Positions 9,139 through 17,589 of a stretch of 64,000 nucleotides of DNA are shown piece by piece. Both the position numbers and the translations under genes were made by a program. The stretch's first letter is position 1. Each line of letters opens with the position of its first letter. The stretch covers positions 9,982,001 to 10,046,000 of the forward strand of contig NZ_CP092431.1 in the NCBI RefSeq assembly GCF_022385335.1, in the 5' to 3' direction. This DNA is from Streptomyces deccanensis. GTDB taxonomy: Bacteria; Actinomycetota; Actinomycetes; Streptomycetales; Streptomycetaceae. The notes beneath the pieces are model-generated. The model was given only the letters and a program-made list of their open reading frames with translations, was not told where the DNA came from and searched no databases.

Positions 9139-9425
9139 TAAGGGGCGGGCGGCGGCGACGAAACGACGCGGCAGCCGACGGGAGCGGCCCAGTGCCTGCG
9201 TGGCTTCACGCAGGTGCTCGCGCTGCTTGACGGTCACCGCCCTCGCCGGCTTCGGAATGTCTCGCGGATGTCCTCACGCCATCAACGCCACCCCGGGCTA
9301 ACCATTGACGAGGCCGTCGACGCCGAACTCGGAGAGCGGCTTGACCTTGACGCTGGGGCAACCCTTCATGCTTCCGGCAGGGAGCTTCCACGCAGTCGCC
9401 TGGAGCAGCTCCACGAAGGAGGCAG

Positions 9426-10241
9426 ATGACCATGACGGCCCAATCAAGCGCCGGCCCGGCGATTCGCGTGCAGGGTCTGGAGAAGTCGTACGGGAAGCTC
9501 GAAGTGCTGCGTGGTGTGGACTTCGAAGTGGCGCGGGGCAGCATCTTCGCCTTGCTCGGGTCCAACGGGGCGGGCAAGACCACGACCATGAGGATCCTCG
9601 CCACGCTCCTGAAGGCCGACGCGGGGACAGCAAGCGTCCATGGCTTCGACATCGCCGTGCGACCGGCGAACGTGCGGGAGTCCATCAGCCTCACCGGGCA
9701 GTTCGCGGCCGTCGACGAGATCCTCAGCGGTCGGGAGAACCTCGCCCTCGTCGCCAGACTGCGCCACCTCAAGAACCCGGGGGCGGTCGCGGATGACCTG
9801 TTGCGGCGTTTCTCGCTGACCGACGCCGGCCCGCGGAAGGTGTCCACGTATTCGGGCGGGATGCGCCGTCGGCTGGACATTGCGATGAGCCTCATCGGAG
9901 ATCCGTCGGTGATCTTCCTGGACGAGCCGACGGCCGGGCTCGACCCCGAGGCGCGCATCGAGGTGTGGCACGCCGTCAAGGAGCTCGCCGAGTACGGCAC
10001 GACGGTGCTGCTCACCACGCAGTACCTCGACGAGGCCGAGCAGCTCGCCGACCGGATCGCGATCCTCCACCAGGGTCGGATCATCGTGAACGGCACCCTT
10101 GCCGAGCTCAAGCAGCTCTTCCCGCCCGCCAGGGTCGAGTACGTCGAGAGGCAGCCGACTCTGGAGGAGGTCTTCCTCGCCGTCATCGGCGGTGGCGACA
10201 AGAGCGGCGTCACTGGCGCGACCAATGGGGGACAAGGATGA
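9426..10241 (+). CDS. DrrA-like ABC transporter ATP-binding protein
   Basis: 271 residues, cytoplasmic ATPase of a drug or glycan exporter of the daunorubicin-resistance (DrrA/CcmA) type. Walker A GSNGAGKTTT (about 46-55), signature YSGGMRRRLD, Walker B VIFLDEPTAGLD and the H-loop region LLTTQYLDEAEQ are all present. The C terminus (EYVERQPTLEEVFLAVIGG) is the usual DrrA-type extension. GAAGGAGG at 9415-9422 is three bases before the ATG at 9426 and nine before the ATG at 9432, so the second ATG may be the real start. The stop overlaps the permease start (ATGA). A MerR regulator follows in the same operon. Confidence 0.92.
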   Translation: MTMTAQSSAGPAIRVQGLEKSYGKLEVLRGVDFEVARGSIFALLGSNGAGKTTTMRILATLLKADAGTASVHGFDIAVRPANVRESISLTGQFAAVDEILSGRENLALVARLRHLKNPGAVADDLLRRFSLTDAGPRKVSTYSGGMRRRLDIAMSLIGDPSVIFLDEPTAGLDPEARIEVWHAVKELAEYGTTVLLTTQYLDEAEQLADRIAILHQGRIIVNGTLAELKQLFPPARVEYVERQPTLEEVFLAVIGGGDKSGVTGATNGGQG

Positions 10242-10999
10242 CCGCGTACTTCTTCAGCGACACGGCCGCGCTCACGGGGCGGACCCTGCGCCATGTCACA
10301 CGCAGCATGGACACCATCATCACGACCGTCATCACGCCGGTCGCCATGATGCTGATGTTCGTCTACGTGTTCGGAGGCGCGATTAGCACCGGGCCGGTTC
10401 CGTACGTGAACTACATGCTGCCCGGCATCCTGCTCATGACCATCGCATCGGGCATCTCCTACACCGCGTACCGGCTGTTCACCGATGTGAAGAGCGGGAT
10501 CTTCGAGCGATTCCAGTCCATGCCGATCGCACGCTCAGGTGTGCTGTGGGCGCATGTCGTCACCTCCCTGGTCGCCAACCTGATCGCGCTCGTCCTCGTC
10601 GTGGGCGTCGCCCTGCTCATGGGCTTCCGCTCAGGGGCGGGAGTGTGGGCATGGCTCGCGGTTGCCGGCATCCTGCTCCTGTTCACTCTGGCGCTGACCT
10701 GGCTCGCCGTGATTCCCGGGCTCTCCGCGTCGTCGGTCGAGGGAGCGGGCGCGTTCGCCTACCCGCTCATCTTCCTGCCGTTCGTGAGCTCGGCGTTCGT
10801 GCCCACAAGGACGATGCCGGGCCCCGTGCGCTGGTTCGCCGAGCATCAGCCGGTGACTTCGATCGTCAACACCATCCGTGCCCTTTTCACCGGCCGACCG
10901 GTCGGCGACGACATCTGGACCGCCCTCGCCTGGTGCGTCGGCATCCTCGTCGTGGCGTACGTCTTCGCGTTGGCCGCCTATCGCCGGAAGATCGCCTGA
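10238..10999 (+). CDS. ABC-2 type export permease (DrrB-like)
   Basis: 253-residue integral membrane partner of the preceding ATPase. About six hydrophobic segments are visible, including TTVITPVAMMLMFVYVFGG, YMLPGILLMTIASGISYTAY and LALVLVVGVALLMG-like stretches. The C-terminal third has the ABC2_membrane motif FLPFVSSAFVPTRTMPGPVRWFAEHQPVT, typical for DrrB-type drug efflux permeases. It starts at an ATG overlapping the ATPase stop codon by four bases, which implies translational coupling. The pair would form a homodimeric exporter; the substrate is unknown. Confidence 0.92.
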   Translation: MTAYFFSDTAALTGRTLRHVTRSMDTIITTVITPVAMMLMFVYVFGGAISTGPVPYVNYMLPGILLMTIASGISYTAYRLFTDVKSGIFERFQSMPIARSGVLWAHVVTSLVANLIALVLVVGVALLMGFRSGAGVWAWLAVAGILLLFTLALTWLAVIPGLSASSVEGAGAFAYPLIFLPFVSSAFVPTRTMPGPVRWFAEHQPVTSIVNTIRALFTGRPVGDDIWTALAWCVGILVVAYVFALAAYRRKIA

Positions 11000-11014
11000 G
11001 GCAGTCTGAGAACC

Positions 11015-11797
11015 ATGCTCACCATCAGCCAGCTTGCGGCGTACGCCGGGGTGACGGTACGGGCGGTACGCCACTACCACAAGGTCGGGCTGCTGCCCGA
11101 GCCCGAGCGCGACCGGTCCGGGTACCGGATCTACGGCGCCGCCGCGGTCGTGCGACTGATCAGGATCCGCACCCTGGCCGATGCAGGCGTGCCGCTGGCC
11201 AGGGTGCAGGAACTCCTCGACGCAGACCCAGAGGAGTTCGCCGGCGGTGTCCAGGAGATCGACAAGGATCTGCGCGCCGAGATCCGGCGGCTGCAGAGCA
11301 CCCGCCGCCGGCTCGCCCGACTCGCCGCCGGAGAGCACCTGGCGCTTCCGCAGTGCGTCGTGGGCTACCTCGACCGGTTGCGCGGTCTCGGCGTCGGGGA
11401 GCGGTACATCGAGCTTGAGCGGGATGCCTGGATCATGATTTCCGCACAGGTGCCGGACCTGATCGACTCCGTGATCGCCAAGAAGCATGAGGAGTTGGAC
11501 GACCCCGACATGGTGAGGCTCTACAGCTACTTCACCGGAGAGCCCGACTGGCCGGCAGGCGATCCACGGATCGTCGAGGTCGCCGACATCCTGGAGCGCC
11601 TGATGATTCGCGCCGTGGAGGCCGGCGAGGCGGGTGCCGACGGCTTCGACGATCAGTTCGTCGCCCTGATGGACTCAACCATGCTCGAGTCCGCACCGGG
11701 CGCCGAACTGGTGCTGGCGATTCTGAAGGAGCGCGGCTGGAGCGGCTGGACCCGCATCGAACGAGTACCTGCCGACAGACTCGACACGCACACGTGA
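11015..11797 (+). CDS. MerR-family transcriptional regulator
   Basis: 260 residues. An N-terminal MerR winged helix (LTISQLAAYAGVTVRAVRHY, with the GLLPEPERDRSGYRIY wing) is followed by a coiled coil and a C-terminal helical region of about 150 residues with no cysteine cluster, so it is not a metal sensor. It starts 15 bases after the permease stop and is probably co-transcribed with the drrAB-like exporter. By analogy to multidrug-sensing MerR proteins it may sense the exported compound and activate the operon (inference). Confidence 0.88.
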   Translation: MLTISQLAAYAGVTVRAVRHYHKVGLLPEPERDRSGYRIYGAAAVVRLIRIRTLADAGVPLARVQELLDADPEEFAGGVQEIDKDLRAEIRRLQSTRRRLARLAAGEHLALPQCVVGYLDRLRGLGVGERYIELERDAWIMISAQVPDLIDSVIAKKHEELDDPDMVRLYSYFTGEPDWPAGDPRIVEVADILERLMIRAVEAGEAGADGFDDQFVALMDSTMLESAPGAELVLAILKERGWSGWTRIERVPADRLDTHT

Positions 11798-11878
11798 CGC
11801 CACTCAGCCGTGCCCTCATGCCCGCCCGGGTCGGCAGTCCGCCACGCACACATCCAGCAGTAGGGTTTGGCGAGTTGA

Positions 11879-12319
11879 AAGCACAGGGTGCTGGTGTGGC
11901 ATGTGATGTGGTTGGAGCGCGTCGACCGCAAGATCGCCGGTCTGCGGCAGCGGGAAGCCGAGCAGGAGCGATGACAGCGCCCCCGACCGCCCCGGCCGGA
12001 CTGGATCGTCGAACTCGGCATCGGTACCGGACGCCCGCCCGTCACGGTCCACGCCGGCGACTGCTACGCCAACGGAGAGCGCAGCCTTCCCGCCGACCGG
12101 ACGAGGCTCCGCCGAGTGCTCGCCGCCGCGCTGCTCGCCTGCACCCACTGCCGCCCCGAACAGCACCTTGGCATCCTCGACGGACCAACCGCAGACACTG
12201 CGACGAGGCCGCTTCGACGCCGTCTTCCCCGCAGTCTCCGTCTCCGGGACGGCCAGCATGTCACTGCCCGCCCGCATGGCCTCGATGGCTGCCCCACAGC
12301 CTCGTATAGCGGTGGGTGA
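11879..12319 (+). pseudogene. DUF6233-family gene with in-frame stop
   Basis: One frame carries the whole family pattern. The N-terminal helical part is WLERVDRKIAGLRQREAEQE. A TGA at 11972-11974 follows, and then the typical core: PDWIVELGIGTGRPPVTVHA, GDCYANGERSL and ALLACTHCRPEQHLGILD. DUF6233 proteins are small Streptomyces proteins of unknown function that end soon after the CTHCRP motif. The stop codon and the absence of a good start make this copy a pseudogene. The sequence after LGILDG is arginine-rich run-on. Confidence 0.65.
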
Positions 12320-12666
12320 ACGGCGGACCTCATCGGGCCACATCCTCATGTGCAGCACGACCACGTCGTGACGGATGTGCAGCAGTCCCAGCCGCTGCAG
12401 GCAAGACAGAGTCCGGCAGGCTCGCCCCGGTCGGCCCGGACCGCCGGGGATCCCCAACCCGCACGTGGAGGCGCCCTCCCCGGCGCGTGCACTGAAACCC
12501 AGTCCGGGGAGTTCAGCCTGGCCCGAGTCGTGGCCGGAGCCGTCCTCGCCTGGGCGGTCGGTCCGGGGGGCGACGCTGATAGACCGTCAAGCGCCTCGCG
12601 ACCGCCACCGAACGTGACCAACAAGGTCAAAGCGCAAGCTCACCTTGCGCCTTGTGGTCTGAGCCC
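12320..12666. other. 347-bp gap without a recognisable gene
   Basis: Only arginine/proline-rich shadow frames are visible between the DUF6233 remnant and the phosphotransferase stop. The one structured element is the hairpin at 12632-12650. Confidence 0.5.
12632..12650 (-). terminator. hairpin terminator of the phosphotransferase gene
   Basis: GCGCAAG at 12632-12638 pairs with CTTGCGC at 12644-12650 across a five-base loop. It lies 17 bases beyond the stop of the minus-strand gene and is followed on that strand by TTTGACC. Confidence 0.45.
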
Positions 12667-13491
12667 TCACTTCAGCAGGACAGCGGTGAACAACTCGCAG
12701 TGTGCTGCCAGCCACCCCTCGATGCGGTCCCAGCGCTGCCAGCCACCACGCTCGGCCAGTACCCGCGTATAGGTGGGGTCACCGTCCGCCACTCGGTCAG
12801 CGACGAAGGCCCGGCAGGATGCGGTGGCCTGTTCGATGACGCCGGGCAGTTCGGCGCGCTGCTGCGGGGAGAGGCCGTAACTGTCGGCGAGGATCCGCAG
12901 TCGTGCCGGGGCATCCAGTCCCGCGGGGTAGAGAGCCGCCGCGGACGCGGGGTCGAGCATCGGAATCCAGTAGCGGGCGGTCATGGCGACGTCCCACAGC
13001 GGCCGGCCGGGGGCCGCCAGGTCGAAATCGATCAGAGCAGCCGCACGACCGTCGCGGAACACGACGTTGTCCGGACACACATCGTTGTGGCACAGCATCG
13101 TCCCTCCCTCCGGGTCGGCGAGGTCCCTGGGCCACTCGACACCTGTGTCGACCGCGATGACCGCGCTGGCATCGTGTAGGCGTCGCAGCATGCTTCCCAC
13201 CGATCTCAGCGCGGTCTCGGTCATCACCCAGCGCGGAAACGGTGGCAGAGCGACATCGCCCGGGATGAAGGTCAGCCGTTCGCGGCCGTCCGCGGTGAGA
13301 CCGACCGGCGTCGGAACCGCGTGGAAGCCGTGCTCTTTCAGCGCGAGGAAGTGAGCGTGGAGGGCCCGCGCGGTGCGCGGGGCTGGGCGTTCCACCAGGG
13401 AGCCCCGCCGGAAGACGGCGCCCGCGTTCACCATGCCGCCGACCAGTGCCTCGTCCTCTGTCGCTTCCCCCTCAGCCGTCATATCGATCAC
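12667..13491 (-). CDS. APH-family phosphotransferase
   Basis: 274-residue kinase-fold protein of the aminoglycoside phosphotransferase/choline kinase superfamily. The catalytic loop CHNDVCPDNVVF (about residues 143-154, HxDxxxxN) and the metal-binding DFDLA (about 164-168) are intact. The N-terminal lobe contains LVERPAPRTARALHAHFLAL. It should transfer the gamma phosphate of ATP to a hydroxyl of a small molecule; the family includes antibiotic-resistance enzymes but also housekeeping kinases, so resistance is only possible. A GTG at 13491 and an ATG at 13482 are both in frame near the start. It lies between two IS3 copies together with exporter genes. Confidence 0.82.
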   Translation of the reverse strand: MIDMTAEGEATEDEALVGGMVNAGAVFRRGSLVERPAPRTARALHAHFLALKEHGFHAVPTPVGLTADGRERLTFIPGDVALPPFPRWVMTETALRSVGSMLRRLHDASAVIAVDTGVEWPRDLADPEGGTMLCHNDVCPDNVVFRDGRAAALIDFDLAAPGRPLWDVAMTARYWIPMLDPASAAALYPAGLDAPARLRILADSYGLSPQQRAELPGVIEQATASCRAFVADRVADGDPTYTRVLAERGGWQRWDRIEGWLAAHCELFTAVLLK

Positions 13492-13584
13492 GCTAGCGTC
13501 AGGTCGGCTGGGTGCGGGACGTTCTCGAAAACATGATCTGTGACGTTCAGGGGTAGATGCGTGTACACCCTGCGCATCACTGCC

Positions 13585-13940
13585 CTATCGCACCGCTCGG
13601 CTACGGGTGAGACTGACCGGCTTGCGCGGCCGCGGCTGTGGAGTCGTAGGCAGTTCGGGCCTGGGCGATGGAACCACGATGTTGCTCCGCCCGTTCCACG
13701 AGGCCGGTGTGAGGTATGAGTGCAACTCTCGTGCCATGGAAGTGAGGTTGTACTCGACCTTCGGCGGCACGGCGGGATGAACGGTCCTCGTCAACAGGCC
13801 GTCGCGTTCAAGTCTGCGCAGATTCAAGTTGAGCATTCGTCGGCTGATGCCTTCGATGGAGCGTTCCAGCTCGGTGAACCTGACGGGGCCATGCGCGGCA
13901 GCGACCAGGATGCTGATGCTCCACGGGCCCGCCACGTGAT
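13585..13940 (-). pseudogene. HxlR-family regulator, N terminus deleted
   Basis: The winged helix of an HxlR-type regulator is readable: AGPWSISILVAAAHGPVRFT, then LERSIEGISRRMLNLNLRRL, then GLLTRTVHPAVPPKVEYNLT. About 25 N-terminal residues including the start are missing; the frame runs directly into the reverse complement of an MFS gene at about 13941. The junction removed the start codons and the shared promoter of what was very probably a divergent regulator/efflux pair. Confidence 0.75.
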
Positions 13941-13942
13941 CG

Positions 13943-14775
13943 CTCGGCGGCGCTCTCACCGATCTGCTCAGCTGGCACTGGATCTTCTTCATCAACGCAC
14001 CGATCGGTGCCGTCCTCGTTCTGGTCGGTGTGCGAGTGCTCCCTCGGGAACGCGGCGAGGGGATGGGCAAGGGCACTGACTTCCTGGGAGCCTTGTTGGT
14101 CATGGCCGGCATGATGCTCTTGGTGTACACCGTCGTGGACGCTGGGCGTGTCGGCTGGGGAGCGCTCCAGACCTTGCTGCTCGGACCGGTGTCTTCCCTG
14201 TTGCTGATCGGGTTCGTCGCCCGCCAGGCCACAGCTGTCAAGCCGCTCCTGCCGCTGGCTCGCTCCAGGCCGGTATGGGTTCGTGCCCGTCGCTGTGGTG
14301 ATCGCGGTGGCGTCCCTCGGCCTTTCAACCCGTCTCATCACCAGGATCGGCCGGCGCGCGATGCTCCTGCTGGGACTCGCCCTCATTGGCGGGGCGTTCG
14401 TCATGCTGTCGGGATGGGGCTGGGCTTCGGCCTGGCCGCGCCCGCCATCATGGGGCTCGGTATGTCTGCCGTTACGCTCGCCGAGCCAGGCATCGCCTCG
14501 GGGCTGTTCACCACCACTCAGCAGCGGGGGGGGGGGGCGCCATTGGCCTGACCGTACTGAGCGCTTTCGTCAGCGCGCGTACGAACAGCCTCACCGCCGC
14601 GGGGAAGACCGAGGCGGGATCGCTGGCCAGCGGCTACCACGCGGCCTTCCTCGCCGCGGCCGGATCCACGCTGACCGCCCTGATCATTGGCACCGTCCTG
14701 CTCAAGGCGACCCCGCGCATAGGCGTGGAGCAACAAAGCATCGCGCCTTCCGGAGAAAACGCACCTGCCTCCTGA
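13943..14775 (+). pseudogene. DHA2-type MFS drug-efflux transporter, badly degraded
   Basis: Pieces of an EmrB/QacA-type transporter follow each other in changing frames. First come LGGALTDLLSWHWIFFINAP and MGKGTDFLGALLVMAGMMLL (13943-14270). Then VPVAVVIAVASLGLSTRLIT (14283-14405), GLGFGLAAPAIMGLGMSAVT (14410-14525) and GLTVLSAFVSARTNSLTAAG to a stop at 14775. The first four or so helices and a stretch near 14270 are deleted and there are three frame changes, one at a run of twelve G. No functional protein can result. Confidence 0.85.
14526..14537 (+). repeat. homopolymer run of 12 G
   Basis: Twelve consecutive G residues lie inside the MFS remnant where the family sequence QQVGGAIGLT is expected. 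Thirteen or ten would join the frames on the two sides; twelve does not. Confidence 0.9.
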
Positions 14776-14818
14776 CCAGCCTTGGTTCAGCAGGGCGACC
14801 GCGTGATCATGCGAGGGT

Positions 14819-16182
14819 GGGCCTTCCCCCGCGGAGGTGGACACGCGTCGGGGTGGTTATGCGGCCAGCGTGAGCTTATCGGACTCCTGCCGGTGCTGAT
14901 TTTCGTAGGCCATGGGGCTGAGGTGTCCGTTGGCGGAGTGCCTGCGGCGGGTGTTGTAGCGGGTGAGCCACCGGAAGACGGTCCGTCGGCACAGTTCCGC
15001 TCCCGGGTAGTGGTGGGCGCCGCGCAGGGTCTCGCGCTTGAGGGTGGCGTGGAAGCTCTCGCAGGCGGCGTTGTCGGCGGAGGTGCCGACCGAGCCCATG
15101 GACTGGGTGACCCCCAACTCGCCGCACAAGTCGGCGAATTCACGCGATGTGTACTGGGCGCCGTGATCGGAGTGGAAGATCGCGCCGCTCAGACCGCCGC
15201 GGGTGGCGGCTGCCATGTGCAGGGCGTCGGCGACGAGTTCGGTGCGCATGTGGGCGGCGATGGACCAGCCGACCACCCGGCGGCTGAAGCAGTCCAGGAC
15301 AGTGGCCAGATAGAGGAAGTCGCCGTCCCCGGTGGGAAGGTAGGTGATGTCGCCCATGTACTTGATCCCGGGCGCGGGGGCGGTGAAGTCCCGCTGGAAC
15401 AGGTCCGGGACCGGTGTCACCGACGGCTCCGGGATCGTGGTGCGGACCCGTCTTCGCAGGCGTATGCCCGCTATGGAGAACTTGCGCATCACGCGGGCCA
15501 CCCGTTTCTCATTGATCTTGCGGCCCTCGGCACGGAGCTCGGCGGTGATCCGCGGGGAGCCGTAGGCACCGTCGGAGTCGGCGTGGACGGCGCGGATCTG
15601 TTCGGCCAGGGCCCGGTCGGCGGCCTGCCGCGCGGTCCGCGCGTCGGCCGCGTCCCGCCACTTGTAGTAGCTGGAACGGTTCACGCCCAGCACCTGGCAC
15701 AACCGCTTCACGCCGAAGGCGTCCCGGTGGTCGTGGACGAACTGGAAGCGGTTCACCAGTTCGTCTCGCTGAGCGAAATACTTGGCCGCCTTGCGCAGGA
15801 TGTCCCGCTCGGTGGCCAGCTTCCGTTCGCTCGCCTCAAGCTCGGCCACCCGGGCCTCCAGCTGCCGGATCCGCTCGTCCGGGTCGGCGGACGGTGCCGG
15901 CTGTCCTGCCCGGGCCGGCGCTGCCCCACCTGACCGAGCGGCCGCGGGGGCGACGCCGCGACGCTCCCGGTCCCGCAGCACCCACTCACGCAGCGTCGCC
16001 CTGTTGATGCCCAGGTCAGCGGCGATGCTCTTGTAGGTCGCCCCGGGCGTGGACTCGTACAGGGCCACGGCATCGGCCTTGAACTCGTCCGAGTAGTCCT
16101 TCATCGCCATCGGCGGTGTTCTCGCTTCCTCCGGATCAAGCAGATCCAGTATCAGCGTGTCCACCACTCAGGGGGAGGCCCC
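14819..16182 (-). mobile_element. IS3-family insertion sequence, copy 2 (1364 bp)
   Basis: Same inverted-repeat ends as copy 1. A 3-bp target duplication GGT is present at 14816-14818 and 16183-16185, so this is a clean transposition event, landing just after the MFS remnant and five bases from the stop of an SMI1-type gene. It differs from copy 1 at the orfA/orfB junction, where it is one base longer, and elsewhere looks identical by eye. Confidence 0.92.
14857..16110 (-). CDS. IS3-family transposase, OrfA and OrfB fused in one frame
   Basis: A single 417-residue protein combining HTH_Tnp_1, the coiled coil, HTH_21 and the DDE integrase core. The joint reads KYFAQRDELVNRFQF, while copy 1 has KYFAGETNW followed by a stop and a separate orfB. 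The change is CGCTGAGCG here against CGCCGGCG in copy 1 (plus-strand reading), which supplies one extra base and removes the need for -1 frameshifting. All catalytic motifs are intact, so this copy may be the source of transposase for both. The ATG at 16110 is the counterpart of the orfA start in copy 1. Confidence 0.9.
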   Translation of the reverse strand: MAMKDYSDEFKADAVALYESTPGATYKSIAADLGINRATLREWVLRDRERRGVAPAAARSGGAAPARAGQPAPSADPDERIRQLEARVAELEASERKLATERDILRKAAKYFAQRDELVNRFQFVHDHRDAFGVKRLCQVLGVNRSSYYKWRDAADARTARQAADRALAEQIRAVHADSDGAYGSPRITAELRAEGRKINEKRVARVMRKFSIAGIRLRRRVRTTIPEPSVTPVPDLFQRDFTAPAPGIKYMGDITYLPTGDGDFLYLATVLDCFSRRVVGWSIAAHMRTELVADALHMAAATRGGLSGAIFHSDHGAQYTSREFADLCGELGVTQSMGSVGTSADNAACESFHATLKRETLRGAHHYPGAELCRRTVFRWLTRYNTRRRHSANGHLSPMAYENQHRQESDKLTLAA

Positions 16183-16187
16183 GGTTA

Positions 16188-16847
16188 TCAGCCTGTCCGG
16201 CCCATGCTCAGGTGAGTGACGGCGTACGACTCACCATCCGAGCCCGGATTCTGTTGAGCGAACCCGGTGCTCAGCACCTCCTCGGGCTGTGCCAGAACGT
16301 CACCCCATACGTTGCCTCCGTCTGCCCACGTCCACAGCCACTGGCGCAGCGACGGTGCCGCGTATCGCAAGCCGTCGTGAGGGTCCTGGCCCCAGTCCGG
16401 TTCCCAGCCGTCGGCATCCCAGAGCAGCACTGGGTGATCAACCGCTATCAGCGAGACGTACCACTCCATGGTGCAACCCCCGCCCGTCAGGAAGAACCAC
16501 GACGCGGGCGGTGCCCACCCCGGGCGCTGGTCATGGATGGTTGTGGCGCAAGACCAGTCCGGCACATGCCAGTGAGGGATACGGCGCGGTGCCAGTGACG
16601 CCAGGCCGCCTTCGGGCCCGAATCCTCCGTCACCGATCTCGGTGTAGATGCGCCGCAGCAACGTCGGCAGCCGGTACCCGAGTTTCCCCTCTGCGCGCTC
16701 GACGTCGAGCATCGTGAGCGGTGGGAAAGGCTGGTCCGGGAGACAGCCAGGCGACGGAGGCACTTCTGCTGCACCCCAAGCAAGGGCGTGCAGCCGCTCG
16801 AGAAGCGCGTCGTCATCCGCAGCAGTGCGGTGGGCAGCATCGGTCAC
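16188..16847 (-). CDS. SMI1/KNR4-family protein
   Basis: 219 residues with the SMI1/KNR4 (SUKH) core: LDVERAEGKLGYRLPTLLRR, then IYTEIGDGGFGPEGGLASL and a tryptophan-rich second half (DADGWEPDWGQDPHDG). In bacteria SUKH proteins often act as immunity proteins to polymorphic toxins, but no toxin gene is adjacent, so the role is open. The GTG at 16847 lacks a Shine-Dalgarno sequence; TACAGT about eight bases upstream could be a -10 box for a leaderless transcript (inference). The stop is five bases from the IS3 insertion, which therefore spared the coding region but cut off its downstream DNA. Confidence 0.75.
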   Translation of the reverse strand: MTDAAHRTAADDDALLERLHALAWGAAEVPPSPGCLPDQPFPPLTMLDVERAEGKLGYRLPTLLRRIYTEIGDGGFGPEGGLASLAPRRIPHWHVPDWSCATTIHDQRPGWAPPASWFFLTGGGCTMEWYVSLIAVDHPVLLWDADGWEPDWGQDPHDGLRYAAPSLRQWLWTWADGGNVWGDVLAQPEEVLSTGFAQQNPGSDGESYAVTHLSMGRTG

Positions 16848-17094
16848 GAGCCGGCACTGTAGTACGGGAGACTGACAATCATCGGCCGCAGGCCCTGCAC
16901 AGGCGCAGACGTGAAAGAACAAGCCCAGAGCAGCTGGGACAGCCCGCGAAGAAGGCCCCTACCCTCGTTCGGTCCCGGGCCTTCCTGTCGGCGCTCAGAG
17001 AACTCGATCTGGCGAACGTTCCTGGTCACAGCACTGGCAAGGACGGCGTCTACCAGGCGGCCGCCCGGTGGCCTGCCGCCCCTAGGATGACAGC

Positions 17095-17550
17095 GTGTTC
17101 AAGAACCACCTGAGGGCCGGCCCCATTGCTGCCATCGTCTTGCTTCCCCTTTTGCTGGCGGCGGCGTGCGACGGCACCGGGGATACGGCGAAGGTCCCGG
17201 CAGAGCGCATCGTCGGGAATTGGAAGGGACCGGACGGCGAAAGGATCTCCTTCTCCGCCGATCGGGAGTTCACCGCCACGGGCCTCGATTCCAAGAAGCT
17301 CGCCACGGCCGACTGCCCCGGCGGGAAATCCGGCGGCAGTTGGGGCTTCTTCGTCGACGACGCCAACGGAAGCCACACAGACAAGACGGCGAGCTCGGGT
17401 TCCTGGATCGGCCTCGGGCTGGCCCGCACATACTGGGACTGGAACTGCGCGCTCGGCTTCGCGGTCGTGGACGGCGGCAAGACCCTCTGCGCGACCTACG
17501 ACCCCGACGACCCCTGCAGCCTCGACGTCCGCTTCACCCGGGAGAAGTGA
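17095..17550 (+). CDS. small secreted lipoprotein
   Basis: 151 residues from a GTG. The N terminus is a lipoprotein signal: basic FKNHLRAG, a hydrophobic core, and the lipobox LAAAC with the cysteine at about residue 24. The mature part is beta-rich (IVGNWKGPDGERISFSADRE, then GSWIGLGLARTYWDWNCALG) with three further cysteines and resembles Streptomyces proteins of unknown function that fold like lipocalin-type barrels (weak inference). It stands alone after the SMI1 gene. Confidence 0.75.
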   Translation: MFKNHLRAGPIAAIVLLPLLLAAACDGTGDTAKVPAERIVGNWKGPDGERISFSADREFTATGLDSKKLATADCPGGKSGGSWGFFVDDANGSHTDKTASSGSWIGLGLARTYWDWNCALGFAVVDGGKTLCATYDPDDPCSLDVRFTREK

Positions 17551-17589
17551 CCCAGGGGGAGATACGTCTCAGCTCGTAGCCCGTATCGG

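Noticed and set aside
9139..9425. Possible small gene between the IS5 element and the ABC exporter
   Set aside because: No frame has both a plausible start and conserved-looking sequence; it more likely holds the exporter's promoter.
6654..16182. Composite transposon bounded by the two IS3 copies
   Set aside because: The outer flanks (CGC and GGT) do not match, while copy 2 has its own GGT duplication, so the two inserted separately.
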